Shown: piece after piece, positions 41,790-48,915 of the stretch
Position numbering within the stretch: position 1 is the first letter of the stretch
How the letters are laid out: each line of letters begins with the position of its first letter
Assembly (NCBI GenBank): GCA_029762625.1
Contig: JARVGI010000010.1
Location: forward strand, 1-64,000
DNA length: 64,000 nucleotides
DNA from: Methanomicrobiaceae archaeon
Lineage (GTDB): Archaea; Halobacteriota; Methanomicrobia; Methanomicrobiales; Methanomicrobiaceae
Direction: 5' to 3'
Notes under the pieces: model-generated
What the model saw: the letters and a program-made list of their open reading frames with translations, nothing else
What the model was told of the DNA's origin: nothing
Database searches by the model: none
Position numbers and translations under genes: made by a program

Positions 41790-42725
41790 ATGTCACAGTC
41801 CAACTATCCCTGGCTCGTTGTTGCAGGGTTCGGCAGCCATATCAGGTCGACGCCCTCGACGCTCACCATCCGGTACCGGGGGGAGGTCCGCGAGTATCCC
41901 CTCGCCGCGATCCGGCACCTGCTCGTGGTCGGTGGCCACACCATGCACACGTCGGTGGTCACCCATTTGCTCAAATCGGGGGCCGCAATCACGTTTTTCG
42001 ATGCGGACGGGACACCGACCGCCAGCGTACGCGCCTTCGGTGATGAGCGGGGGGCGGAGATCCATGAGCGGCAGAAGCATACGCCTGTATATGCCGCAGC
42101 CGTGCTTACAGCACAGAATTCGCTGAAAGCCCGGCTCCTGAGCATTCAGAGGCAAAACGAGGCCCAGAAACGCAACCTCTTCTACCACGGGGAGGAGGAG
42201 TTCCTGCACGAGTCGCTGTGCCAGCTGGAGTTCCTGATCAAACTCGACGAATTGCGGCGCATGCACCGGCTCACCCTTGACATGTACTACGAAATCATGG
42301 CACGTGCTCTTCCCCCCGAACTCGGGTTTCACCGGCGCACCGCGAGGCCGCACCGTGATCCTGTGAACGCGATGCTCTCCCTCGGGTATGCGCTGCTCTT
42401 TGGAAACTGCTGTGTGTCGATCATCGGAGCCGGATTGCATCCCGGCACCGGCGCTCTCCACCAGGGGGACGGTTCTCTGGTCAACGACCTCATCGACCCC
42501 CAGAAACCACGGATGGTCGACGATGCTGTTTTTTCCATGGCGGCAGAGGGGCTGTGCGATACCGAGTACGAGCTGAGCGCCGACCGCTGCCATCTCTCCG
42601 AGGGTCTGGTAGGGGATCTTGTTGCCAGGCTTCACGTAACGATCGATTCCGCAACGCTCAATGCGAATTGCGCCCGGTACCTCGACTACATCATGGGAGC
42701 GAGGGATCTGCATCTCATCTACTAA
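41790..42725 (+). CDS. Orphan Cas1-family protein
   Basis: A 311-residue Cas1 homologue. The N-terminal beta domain (about 1-95) and the helical catalytic domain (about 105-311) are both present. The signature RPHRDPVNAMLSLGYALL is at 186-203, GLHPGTGALHQG places the catalytic His at 224, and NDLIDPQKPRMVDDAV places acidic residues at Asp233 and Asp236. The usual first catalytic Glu (in the helix IEG-x-A) aligns by eye with His159 (MHRLTLDMYY), so the metal site seems altered. No Cas2, other cas gene, CRISPR array or casposon polymerase is nearby. It stands between an arginine deiminase (divergent) and an acylphosphatase (convergent, four-base overlap). Confidence 0.87.
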   Translation: MSQSNYPWLVVAGFGSHIRSTPSTLTIRYRGEVREYPLAAIRHLLVVGGHTMHTSVVTHLLKSGAAITFFDADGTPTASVRAFGDERGAEIHERQKHTPVYAAAVLTAQNSLKARLLSIQRQNEAQKRNLFYHGEEEFLHESLCQLEFLIKLDELRRMHRLTLDMYYEIMARALPPELGFHRRTARPHRDPVNAMLSLGYALLFGNCCVSIIGAGLHPGTGALHQGDGSLVNDLIDPQKPRMVDDAVFSMAAEGLCDTEYELSADRCHLSEGLVGDLVARLHVTIDSATLNANCARYLDYIMGARDLHLIY

Positions 42726-43051
42726 AAAAGGCCCTTTTTCACCACGAAATCGTTAAAAAGCCTCGTATCAACCTCTTTTGTCGTGACGTTCCGTATCACC
42801 GCGCGCGGGCATCCGTAGAGCATGGAGATGAATTTCTCGAGGACGAACGCCTCCCCGCGCGCGGTGATGAGCACGGCGCCGCCTGCGAGGTTCATGACCT
42901 CGCCCGTGACACCAAGGTGCGTGGCGATTTTCCTGGTACACGCGCGGAACCCGATATTCTGGACATGCCCGGAGATCTCTATCTGGAGCGTTATTGTCGC
43001 GTTTTTTTGGGAAAATCCCGCGTTTTGAGATGTATCCGGTGACACCTGCAT
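42722..43051 (-). CDS. Acylphosphatase-like protein
   Basis: A 109-residue alpha/beta protein. Residues about 26-60 hold the acylphosphatase signature GHVQNIGFRACTRKIA with the phosphate-binding Arg, then LGVTGEVMNLAGG with the catalytic Asn. The rest follows the ferredoxin-like fold of the family, about 90 residues in typical members, here with a 20-residue N-terminal extension. It would hydrolyse acyl phosphates such as acetyl or carbamoyl phosphate. The 3' end overlaps cas1 by four bases. Confidence 0.8.
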   Translation of the reverse strand: MQVSPDTSQNAGFSQKNATITLQIEISGHVQNIGFRACTRKIATHLGVTGEVMNLAGGAVLITARGEAFVLEKFISMLYGCPRAVIRNVTTKEVDTRLFNDFVVKKGLF

Positions 43052-43130
43052 GAACGTTGTTGTGTGAATGCTAAGTACTTACCTCTTCGGCACCCGGCGG
43101 TGCCCGCTCCCTCCGCTGGGAGGGAGTGGC

Positions 43131-44495
43131 TTATACCCTGATCGCGGCACCGGTGACGTCTTTGATCTCGCCGTACAGCGCTTCCGCCGACTGCCGGTCG
43201 CGCCCCTCCACCACCAGGCGCATGAAGGGCTCGGTGCCCGAGGGACGGAGGAGCGCCCATGCGTGCTCACGGTTGATACGGACGCCGTCGGTCGTATCGA
43301 GGCGTTCGTCGGCAAACTGCGCCTTCACCATGTCGACGACCGCCGCGGGTTCGGCCGCGAAGATCTTTTCCTTGATCATGCAGTAGGCGGGAAGGTCGCC
43401 GGCGAGCGACGAGAGGCTGGATCGTTCTTCGGCGAGAAGGCCCACCATCGCGGCCGCGGTCATGCCCCCGTCCCTGCAGTGCTGGTGATCGGGAAATATG
43501 AGCCCTCCGTTTCCCTCTCCACCGAAGAGCACTGTGCTGCCCGATGCGGTCATGTCCATCATGGTGCGGGCGACGTAGATGCTGCCCACGGGCGTGTAGG
43601 CCACCCGGCACCCGGTTTCGGCACAGATATCCTCCACCCGGCGCGAGGTGCTCACCGGCGTGACCACATAGCCCTGCCGGTCCCGGCACATGTAGCGCTG
43701 CATGAGCGCGAATTCCACATTTTCCTCGACATACGAGCCAGTTTCGTCGATGAACACCGCCCTGTCCGCATCGCCGTCATGGGCCACCCCGAAAGCGGCG
43801 CCGGTCCTGATCACCAGGTCGGTGAGCGCGGCGAGGCCTTCGGGCGAGGGTTCGGGGAGCCTTCCCGGGAATGTCCCGTCCATGGTCGCGTTGACGGTGT
43901 GCACCCTGCAGCCCATTTTTGAGAGGACGGCGGGCGTGCTGTGTGCTGCCGGGCCGGATCCGGGATCGACGACGACCGTCGTCCCTTCTCCCACGCCCGG
44001 GGGAAAGCGCCTGACAATCGCATCGATGTACTCCTCGATGAGGTGGGGGGCGGAGACCTCCGTTCCCACCGACTCCCATCCCTGTACGTCAAAGGATCCC
44101 GCGAAGAGCCGCTGTTCGAGTTTGATGGTCTCCTCGTCCCCCATCTCGGTTCCGTCGGCATCGATGATCTTGACCCCGTTGTACTGGGGAGGGTTGTGGG
44201 ATGCGGTGATCATCGCGCCGGCGTCGAAATGCTGCCTGACCAGGTACTGGAGCGCGGGGGTGGGGAGCACGCCCACATCGACCACCCGGCACCCGCAGGC
44301 GAGGATGCCCGCCTTGACCGCACTGCAGAGGGCGGGACCGGAGGTGCGCGTGTCCCTGCCCACGGCGATCGTCCCTTTGCGCATGGATGCGAGCGCCATC
44401 CCGATGCGCATGACGAGATCGGGGGTCATGTCCCTGCCCACGACCCCCCGCACCCCGTTGGTGCCGAACAGCTGTTTTTTCCGGGGTTCTGCCAT
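43131..44495 (-). CDS. glmM: Phosphoglucosamine mutase / phosphohexomutase
   Basis: A 454-residue alpha-D-phosphohexomutase. Ser99 in MITASHNPPQYNGVKI is the phospho-serine, HDGDADRAVF is the metal loop, and RPSGTEPFMRL near the C-terminus binds the sugar phosphate. It interconverts glucosamine 6- and 1-phosphate (or mannose/glucose phosphates) for UDP-sugars. The start MAEPRKKQLFGTNGVRG matches archaeal GlmM. It follows the MobB-MoaE gene by four bases. Confidence 0.91.
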   Translation of the reverse strand: MAEPRKKQLFGTNGVRGVVGRDMTPDLVMRIGMALASMRKGTIAVGRDTRTSGPALCSAVKAGILACGCRVVDVGVLPTPALQYLVRQHFDAGAMITASHNPPQYNGVKIIDADGTEMGDEETIKLEQRLFAGSFDVQGWESVGTEVSAPHLIEEYIDAIVRRFPPGVGEGTTVVVDPGSGPAAHSTPAVLSKMGCRVHTVNATMDGTFPGRLPEPSPEGLAALTDLVIRTGAAFGVAHDGDADRAVFIDETGSYVEENVEFALMQRYMCRDRQGYVVTPVSTSRRVEDICAETGCRVAYTPVGSIYVARTMMDMTASGSTVLFGGEGNGGLIFPDHQHCRDGGMTAAAMVGLLAEERSSLSSLAGDLPAYCMIKEKIFAAEPAAVVDMVKAQFADERLDTTDGVRINREHAWALLRPSGTEPFMRLVVEGRDRQSAEALYGEIKDVTGAAIRV

Positions 44496-44499
44496 CGCG

Positions 44500-45270
44500 C
44501 TACACCCCGGCGATATCCTTTCCGACATCGTGGAGTTCGCGTTTCAGGCGGTCGATGGCATTGGAAAGGGCGCTGAAGGCCTCGTACCGGCGCTCCGAGA
44601 GTATCGCAATATAGGTAATATCCTCGCCGGCGTACAGCCTGCCTTTCTGGTGGTGGAAGCGCACCCCGAGGATGCCGGGAACCTGCTCCATCTCGCGCCG
44701 GATGCTGGCAAGCAGTTCCTCGAAGTCCTGGTCGAAGTCGAGATGCGGGGTGCGGGTCTCCCCGGTCCATTCCCGCACGATGCCGTTGAAGGTCATGAGC
44801 GCCCCTGCCCGTGACATATCGCAGGATTGTTTGAGGTCCTGCACGAGCCCCTGCAGAGTGACGAAGTCGTCGAATTGGTCCAGCGAGGCCATGACCTCGT
44901 CGACCGACGGGTTGCGCAGCACGCATGTTTCGGATTCGAGCTCGCCCATGACGATCCTGGCAAACAGGTGCTGCTTGAACCCCTCCACAACGGCGTAGTC
45001 CACCCCCGCATCGCAGAGCATGCGCAGGTTCGCCTCGAGGTCGGGGTTTCGTATCGCAGCCACTGCTTTCTCTTCATCGATCCCGACGGAGAACGCCGCG
45101 CCCTTCTCGTAAAAGAGGGTCGTATCCTTGCCTTCTTCGAGGGTATACGGGTGCCCGCCGAGGTGCTTGACTGCGGCGACCGTTCCTGCGGTTGCAAGCC
45201 GCTCGAGAAGCTCCCCGACAAAGGTCGTCTTCCCGGTATTCGAAAAACCGATTACCTGAATCACTTTCAT
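44500..45270 (-). CDS. MobB-MoaE fusion, molybdopterin cofactor biosynthesis
   Basis: A 256-residue fusion. Residues 1-130 are a MobB P-loop domain (GFSNTGKTT, residues 8-16), which helps guanylate or deliver molybdopterin. Residues about 140-250 are a MoaE-like molybdopterin synthase large subunit: SRAGALMTFNGIVREWTGE, HHQKGRLYAGE and IDRLKRELHDVGKDI. Methanogens need the cofactor for formylmethanofuran and formate dehydrogenases. The gene overlaps the upstream DUF5806-like gene by four bases (ATGA). Confidence 0.87.
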   Translation of the reverse strand: MKVIQVIGFSNTGKTTFVGELLERLATAGTVAAVKHLGGHPYTLEEGKDTTLFYEKGAAFSVGIDEEKAVAAIRNPDLEANLRMLCDAGVDYAVVEGFKQHLFARIVMGELESETCVLRNPSVDEVMASLDQFDDFVTLQGLVQDLKQSCDMSRAGALMTFNGIVREWTGETRTPHLDFDQDFEELLASIRREMEQVPGILGVRFHHQKGRLYAGEDITYIAILSERRYEAFSALSNAIDRLKRELHDVGKDIAGV

Positions 45271-45965
45271 TCTTCGTCCATCTCCTGATCATCGTCTTCC
45301 GGTTTCGGCTGCCGGATCATCTGGGCCGCTTCTGCGACGCTGCGCATCACTTCGGTGATGCGGTCCTCGATATCGAGTTCGTCGTCGATGTCGATGGAGG
45401 TTTCCTCGACTTCGAGGAGGAAGCGCGCCACCTCGCTCGCCTCAAAGAGGATGTCGTCGAGCTCGTCCGCGGTGAAAAATCCGCACAGCGCCCCGTAAAA
45501 AAAGGTCGCGCCCGCTTTCCGGACCTTCTTCTTAAACGAGTTGCGTGCCTGGTTGACCGCCTGCGGGGTGTAGGTGTCGGTCATGAACGGTACAAGTCCG
45601 GGGAGGTTTTCCCCGATGAAGGTCATCTCCGCGCCGCTCCGCGTGGAGAAGTCCGCGCACAGGCGTGCGATGGCCCACTCCCGTGCCGTGATATGGGTGC
45701 GTTTGCGGAGGAACTGGTTGACGCGGTGGTACGTTGCCCCGTCCACTTTCTTAAATTTCCGGTACTTGTTGATGCGCTCCTGCTGTTCGGCGGTCAGGGG
45801 GGCCTTCTCTGCCTGTGCATCGCCAGAGGGCCCGGAGAGCTCTTCCGCCGCATCCCCGGCGGTCTGCGTCTCTTCCTGCACGGCAGCACCGTCTGCGTCC
45901 TGCTCCCTGCGCTCCGGATCCGGCAGGGTGGATTCCGCTGCTTCGACGCGTTCTGGCTCGTCCAT
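45267..45965 (-). CDS. Conserved euryarchaeal protein (DUF5806-like)
   Basis: A 232-residue cytoplasmic protein. Residues 1-60 are a disordered acidic tail rich in Glu, Ala and Pro. The helical core (about 62-195) has YRKFKKVDGATYHRVNQFL, THITAREWAIARLCADF and FFTADELDDILFEA, which I associate with the DUF5806 family of euryarchaea (name from memory). The C-terminus is again acidic. It is first of the DUF5806-MobB/MoaE-GlmM operon. Function unknown. Confidence 0.75.
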   Translation of the reverse strand: MDEPERVEAAESTLPDPERREQDADGAAVQEETQTAGDAAEELSGPSGDAQAEKAPLTAEQQERINKYRKFKKVDGATYHRVNQFLRKRTHITAREWAIARLCADFSTRSGAEMTFIGENLPGLVPFMTDTYTPQAVNQARNSFKKKVRKAGATFFYGALCGFFTADELDDILFEASEVARFLLEVEETSIDIDDELDIEDRITEVMRSVAEAAQMIRQPKPEDDDQEMDEE

Positions 45966-46032
45966 TCAGGTAATACTTCGAGAGCAGATCAATTGAACAT
46001 TACTGGTCGTGCGAGGGCCGCCGGGTGCCGGG

Positions 46033-46060
46033 GGGTTGCGTATCGCATGATATGGTGCAT
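46033..46060 (-). repeat. ACCATAT-type 28-bp site C
   Basis: On the minus strand it reads ATGCACCATAT, then CATGCG, then ATACGCAACCC. It shares the left arm (AT-N2-ACCATAT), the central TGC and the ATA right flank with two sites on the plus strand (48147-48174 and 48695-48722). Its right arm is not the inverse of the left. It is in inverted orientation relative to the other two. Confidence 0.5.
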
Positions 46061-46879
46061 GGGCGAAATCGCCGTGCAGGGCGCTGTCCGCGTTCTCGGC
46101 ACGCCCCTTTGCCCGAATCCCGAATAACTGTGGTTTCGGGAGTGCGGTAGGGTGCCGGGTGTCCACCTGCGTGCAGCATACTGTCGCGGGGCACGGGCCT
46201 GCATCAGGCATCTCCCAGCCGGGGTTGGGGGCGATCTGCATTGGGGTGCGGGCACCCGCGGTGTGCATGGCACATGAAGACCGGCCCGTGCGGTCTTTCG
46301 TCCCCGGTTCGCCCGGGACCGCACCCCTCCGGATCCATGCAATTGCCTGGTCTCCGGGCAATGCGGGTCAGGGGGCCGCCGGAGAAGGTGCGTTTCGCCG
46401 GGGTTCCCACCGTGCGGATTGTTCTGCTCTTGCGGCGTCGGATTCCGGCAGCACGCAACGCCCCCCCTGCGTATAGCAGCATGCGGTTTATTGCCCCCTC
46501 TCGTGGTCTGTCCGGACGGGCACATCCCCCGCACGGTGAACGGATCGCCTGCATCGGGGCTCGATGCACGCCCCGTCCCGGCGAAAAGCAACGCCGGGCA
46601 GTGCGGTCCCGCGCGTATCGTATCCACCCGGTCGTGCCCACAATCGGCATGCAGGTGCCCGGAACGCTGGACATTGCACCTCGCGAGCGGAGATTGGACA
46701 GCCGCCGGGGCGGCGCTTCGAGAAACGCTTTTCATAATGGCGATTTGAGCGAGGATCGCCTGCCATAAGGATTTCCGGTATGGCAATCGGCCGTTTTCTG
46801 CTCACAGGGGCCTTCATGGAGGCGCTTTTTCGAGGATTGCAGCCGCAATGTGTGGTGCGCGGGAGGCCCTCCCCGGGAC

Positions 46880-46994
46880 GGTTCACTTTCTCCCCGCACG
46901 GTTTCCTGTTAAAAGGGGGCGGGGAAACCTCTGTAGTGAACCCAACAGGGTTCGAAATCAAAATCCTACAAACCTCCAGAACGCACTTCGAACC
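46880..46994 (+). ncRNA. Candidate structured RNA upstream of xerA
   Basis: Nested complementary segments: GGTTCACT (46880-46887) with AGTGAACC (46935-46942); TCCCCGC (46891-46897) with GCGGGGA (46919-46925); and, competing with it, GGTTTCC (46900-46906) with GGAAACC (46923-46929). A further pair, GGTTCGAA (46949-46956) with TTCGAACC (46987-46994), follows. A terminator-like hairpin lies at 47048-47090. I match no known RNA family (RNase P, SRP and tRNA were considered). Transcription, strand and boundaries are inference. Confidence 0.3.
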
Positions 46995-47047
46995 GGAAAC
47001 GTCGGATTTTCCCTCCAGGTGCGGACACCCCACCAATCCCCATACTG

Positions 47048-47090
47048 CCACCCGGTGCACCCGGGTGGAGCCGGATCCCTCTCTTTTTCT
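47048..47090 (+). terminator. Hairpin plus T-rich tract
   Basis: CCACCCGG (47048-47055), spacer TGCAC, CCGGGTGG (47061-47068) form a perfect eight-base-pair stem. A T-rich tract (ctctttttctt, 47081-47091) follows 12 bases later. It resembles an intrinsic terminator for transcription on the plus strand, with no protein gene upstream of it. Confidence 0.4.
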
Positions 47091-47134
47091 TCGCTGACCA
47101 CCCGCATGGAGGGGGATTGCCGGTCCGGGACATT

Positions 47135-47162
47135 ATTGCGCAGAATAGGTATTCTGCGCAAA
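47135..47162 (+). other. dif: dif-like palindrome 20 bases before xerA (candidate recombination site or operator)
   Basis: The left arm ATTGCGCAGAA (47135-47145), centre TAGGTA (47146-47151) and right arm TTCTGCGCAAA (47152-47162) give the 11-6-11 architecture of Xer sites. The inverted repeat is perfect for 12 bases on each side of a central GG (47136-47161). From memory, the E. coli dif left arm is GGTGCGCATAA and the centre-flanking bases are AA and TT; the present left arm agrees at eight of eleven positions. Nearly identical arms suit a single recombinase acting as homotetramer. The alternative is an operator controlling xerA, since it covers its promoter. Confidence 0.5.
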
Positions 47163-47180
47163 ACTTAATTACGTGGAGCT

Positions 47181-48122
47181 ATGAAAGATCTAAGCATGGA
47201 GGGCGATTATTTCTCCGAGTGGGTCTCCCGGTTCGGCCACCACCTGCGGATGAGGAATTATTCGCCCCGTACCATCCAGAGTTACGAGCGGGTGCTCCGG
47301 AAATTCGCCTACTATATGTGGCTCCGGCGGCATATCGACCCTTCAAAACTGGTGATCTACTGGAAGGACCTCGACCATGCCCGCATGGACACGGAGGTGG
47401 ACGCCACCCCCGTGATGATCAACGACTTTCTCTCGTTTTTAGTGTCGATGCGGGAGTACAAGCCGGCCACGTTGCACCGGGTAATCTCGACGCTGAGCTC
47501 GTTTTACCGGTATCTCGCCACGCAGGGCGTCATCGATCGCAACCCCATGGTCAGCGTGGACCGGCCCCGCGTCAAGGAGACAGAGATACGCTGCCTCAAG
47601 CACAACCAGGTGCAGAAACTCATCGATTCCATCGAAAATCCCCGGGACCGGCTCATTTTCCGGACGATTTACGCCACCGGGGTGCGGGTCTCGGAGCTTT
47701 GCGGCATCGCCATCGATGACATCGATTTCGAGGAGCACACCATCCGCGTCCGGGGAAAAGGGGGCAAAATACGGACCGTATTCATCGATGAGGACACGCT
47801 CGCGGAGATTGAGGCATTTTGCGGCGGGCGGATCGCCGGCCCGCTGTTCGAGGGCCAGCAGGGCCATCCCCTCTCGCCCCGCACGGTCCAGCATATCTTC
47901 AAACGCTACGCCCCCGAGGGTATCACCCCGCACAAAATCCGCCACAGTTACGCCTCCGAACTCTACAAACGCTCCAGGAACCTGCGCGTCGTGCAGGAGA
48001 ACCTGGGCCATTCCTCGATCAAGACCACCGAGATCTACCTGCACACGGACCTCGACGAGCGAAGAGAGGTGTACCGGCGTTATTTCCCGCTTTCGAACGG
48101 GAACGGGGGGAATGAATCCTGA
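47181..48122 (+). CDS. xerA: Tyrosine recombinase XerA
   Basis: A 313-residue integrase-family recombinase. Residues 8-125 are the SAM-like DNA-binding domain; the catalytic domain carries Arg169 (ATGVRVSEL), Lys193 (RGKGGKIR), His251 and Arg254 (HKIRHSYASEL), His277 (LGHSSIKTT) and the nucleophile Tyr286 (IYLH). All six catalytic residues are present. Size and sequence match archaeal XerA, which resolves chromosome dimers at dif; an integrative element role is not excluded because no phage genes are nearby. The ATG at 47181 has GGAG just ahead; an in-frame ATG follows at 47196. It is the only gene in about 3 kb. Confidence 0.93.
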   Translation: MKDLSMEGDYFSEWVSRFGHHLRMRNYSPRTIQSYERVLRKFAYYMWLRRHIDPSKLVIYWKDLDHARMDTEVDATPVMINDFLSFLVSMREYKPATLHRVISTLSSFYRYLATQGVIDRNPMVSVDRPRVKETEIRCLKHNQVQKLIDSIENPRDRLIFRTIYATGVRVSELCGIAIDDIDFEEHTIRVRGKGGKIRTVFIDEDTLAEIEAFCGGRIAGPLFEGQQGHPLSPRTVQHIFKRYAPEGITPHKIRHSYASELYKRSRNLRVVQENLGHSSIKTTEIYLHTDLDERREVYRRYFPLSNGNGGNES

Positions 48123-48146
48123 ATTCCCTCGTGGATTCCAGCTCCA

Positions 48147-48174
48147 ATAAACCATATGATGCTATACGGTTGCG
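48147..48174 (+). repeat. ACCATAT-type 28-bp site A
   Basis: The left arm ATAAACCATAT, centre GATGCT and right arm ATACGGTTGCG start 24 bases after the xerA stop codon. The inner eight bases of each arm (AACCATAT, ATACGGTT) are inverted repeats with one mismatch around the six-base centre, the layout of a Xer-type site. Confidence 0.5.
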
Positions 48175-48694
48175 GGGCGCAGGGAGATCTGCGATCCGAT
48201 CGATCAATCCCTCCTTTCCTGCCCGTTCCCCTCTGTCCGGCTGAGACATCTCGCATCGACCTGGATCACCACCCTGCAGGTTTCCCCGGATGTGAGGTAA
48301 TTGTCGATGATGCATCCGGCATTGACAAGCCAAGTATTCCATTCTATAGAGCGATACATACGCCATCTCCCACCATGCCCTCCAATTCCCTTGTTCATCC
48401 CCATGCAGCGATGTACGATTGATGACGTCGAATGAGATGGAAATTAACCGTTGAAAAATAATCTTTTCTGAAAGAATGTAAGGACGATCTGGGCGAAGCT
48501 GCTGGCTTTTTCGCTATCCATTCTACCAGGAATCATTACTGTGGTTTGCAGAAATTGCAGGATGAACTCGTCTGCATTCCGTAGCACACACCCGATCATT
48601 TTACGGCCGGAGAAAGTTATTCGGGAAGGAGCAAGGGATTGGGAGTGAATCCGGTGGCTGGCAGAAAGAGCGTGCGGGGCCCTCGCGATGCACC

Positions 48695-48722
48695 ATACAC
48701 CATATCCTGCGATATGGTATCG
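48695..48722 (+). repeat. ACCATAT-type 28-bp site B
   Basis: The left arm ATACACCATAT, centre CCTGCG and right arm ATATGGTATCG give an imperfect 11-6-11 inverted repeat (eight of eleven arm positions). Two smaller palindromes are nested here: ACCATATC-CTGC-GATATGGT (48699-48718) and CTGCGATA-TGG-TATCGCAG (48707-48725). It lies about 160 bases upstream of the TATA box of the polysaccharide locus. Confidence 0.5.
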
Positions 48723-48878
48723 CAGGGTGGGCGATCCGGCATGTCCACCTTGCGTGTTCCCCGATATTCCTCTGCGGTTTCACGGGGTTGTAGTGGCGGA
48801 GCCTTCTGTGAGACAGTCCACTGGGTTCGCTTCATGCGGGTGGTGCATTCCGGTGATCCGGTGAATGACACATGGGTT

Positions 48879-48887
48879 TTTATAATA
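48879..48887 (+). promoter_or_regulatory. TATA box of the polysaccharide locus
   Basis: tttataata within gtttttataataatattgcc predicts a start near 48905 and a leader of about ten bases to the ATG at 48916. No ribosome binding site is evident. Confidence 0.5.
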
Positions 48888-48915
48888 ATATTGCCATTAA
48901 TGCCTCGGCCGGATT

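Larger units (their letters stand above)
45966..47180. other. Long non-coding region upstream of xerA
   Basis: These 1.2 kb contain no convincing protein gene: the available frames are of low complexity (rich in Arg, Pro and Cys) and match no family. It does contain structure: an ACCATAT-type 28-bp site at 46033-46060, an inverted repeat TGCCATA-N11-TATGGCA at 46761-46785, several nested inverted repeats at 46880-46994, a hairpin followed by a T-rich tract at 47048-47090, and the dif-like palindrome at 47135-47162. An unusually large empty stretch for this otherwise dense genome. Confidence 0.6.
48123..48915. other. Non-coding region between xerA and the polysaccharide locus
   Basis: No gene is visible in these 793 bases. 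The region holds two 28-bp ACCATAT-type sites (48147-48174 and 48695-48722), nested palindromes in the second one, and at the right end the promoter of the sugar nucleotidyltransferase gene. From about 48400 on the base composition becomes more AT-rich than upstream. Confidence 0.55.

Noticed and set aside
41685-42725. A CRISPR locus around the Cas1 gene
   Set aside because: No direct repeats with regular spacers and no Cas2, Cas4 or effector genes are present on either side. The gene is treated as an orphan.
45989-46786. A 265-codon open frame on the minus strand in the xerA upstream region
   Set aside because: Its translation is rich in Arg, Pro, His and Cys with no hydrophobic core or family motif, and competing frames are equally open, as expected from GC-rich non-coding DNA.
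46945-46960. A GGTTCGAAATC stretch resembling a tRNA T-loop
   Set aside because: The flanking bases do not pair as a T-stem and there is no acceptor, D or anticodon arm around it. It is part of a longer inverted repeat instead.
47181-48122. XerA as integrase of a resident virus or integrative element
   Set aside because: No tRNA gene, attachment-site duplication, viral or plasmid genes were seen nearby, and the protein is of the compact XerA type. Not excluded, but less likely.
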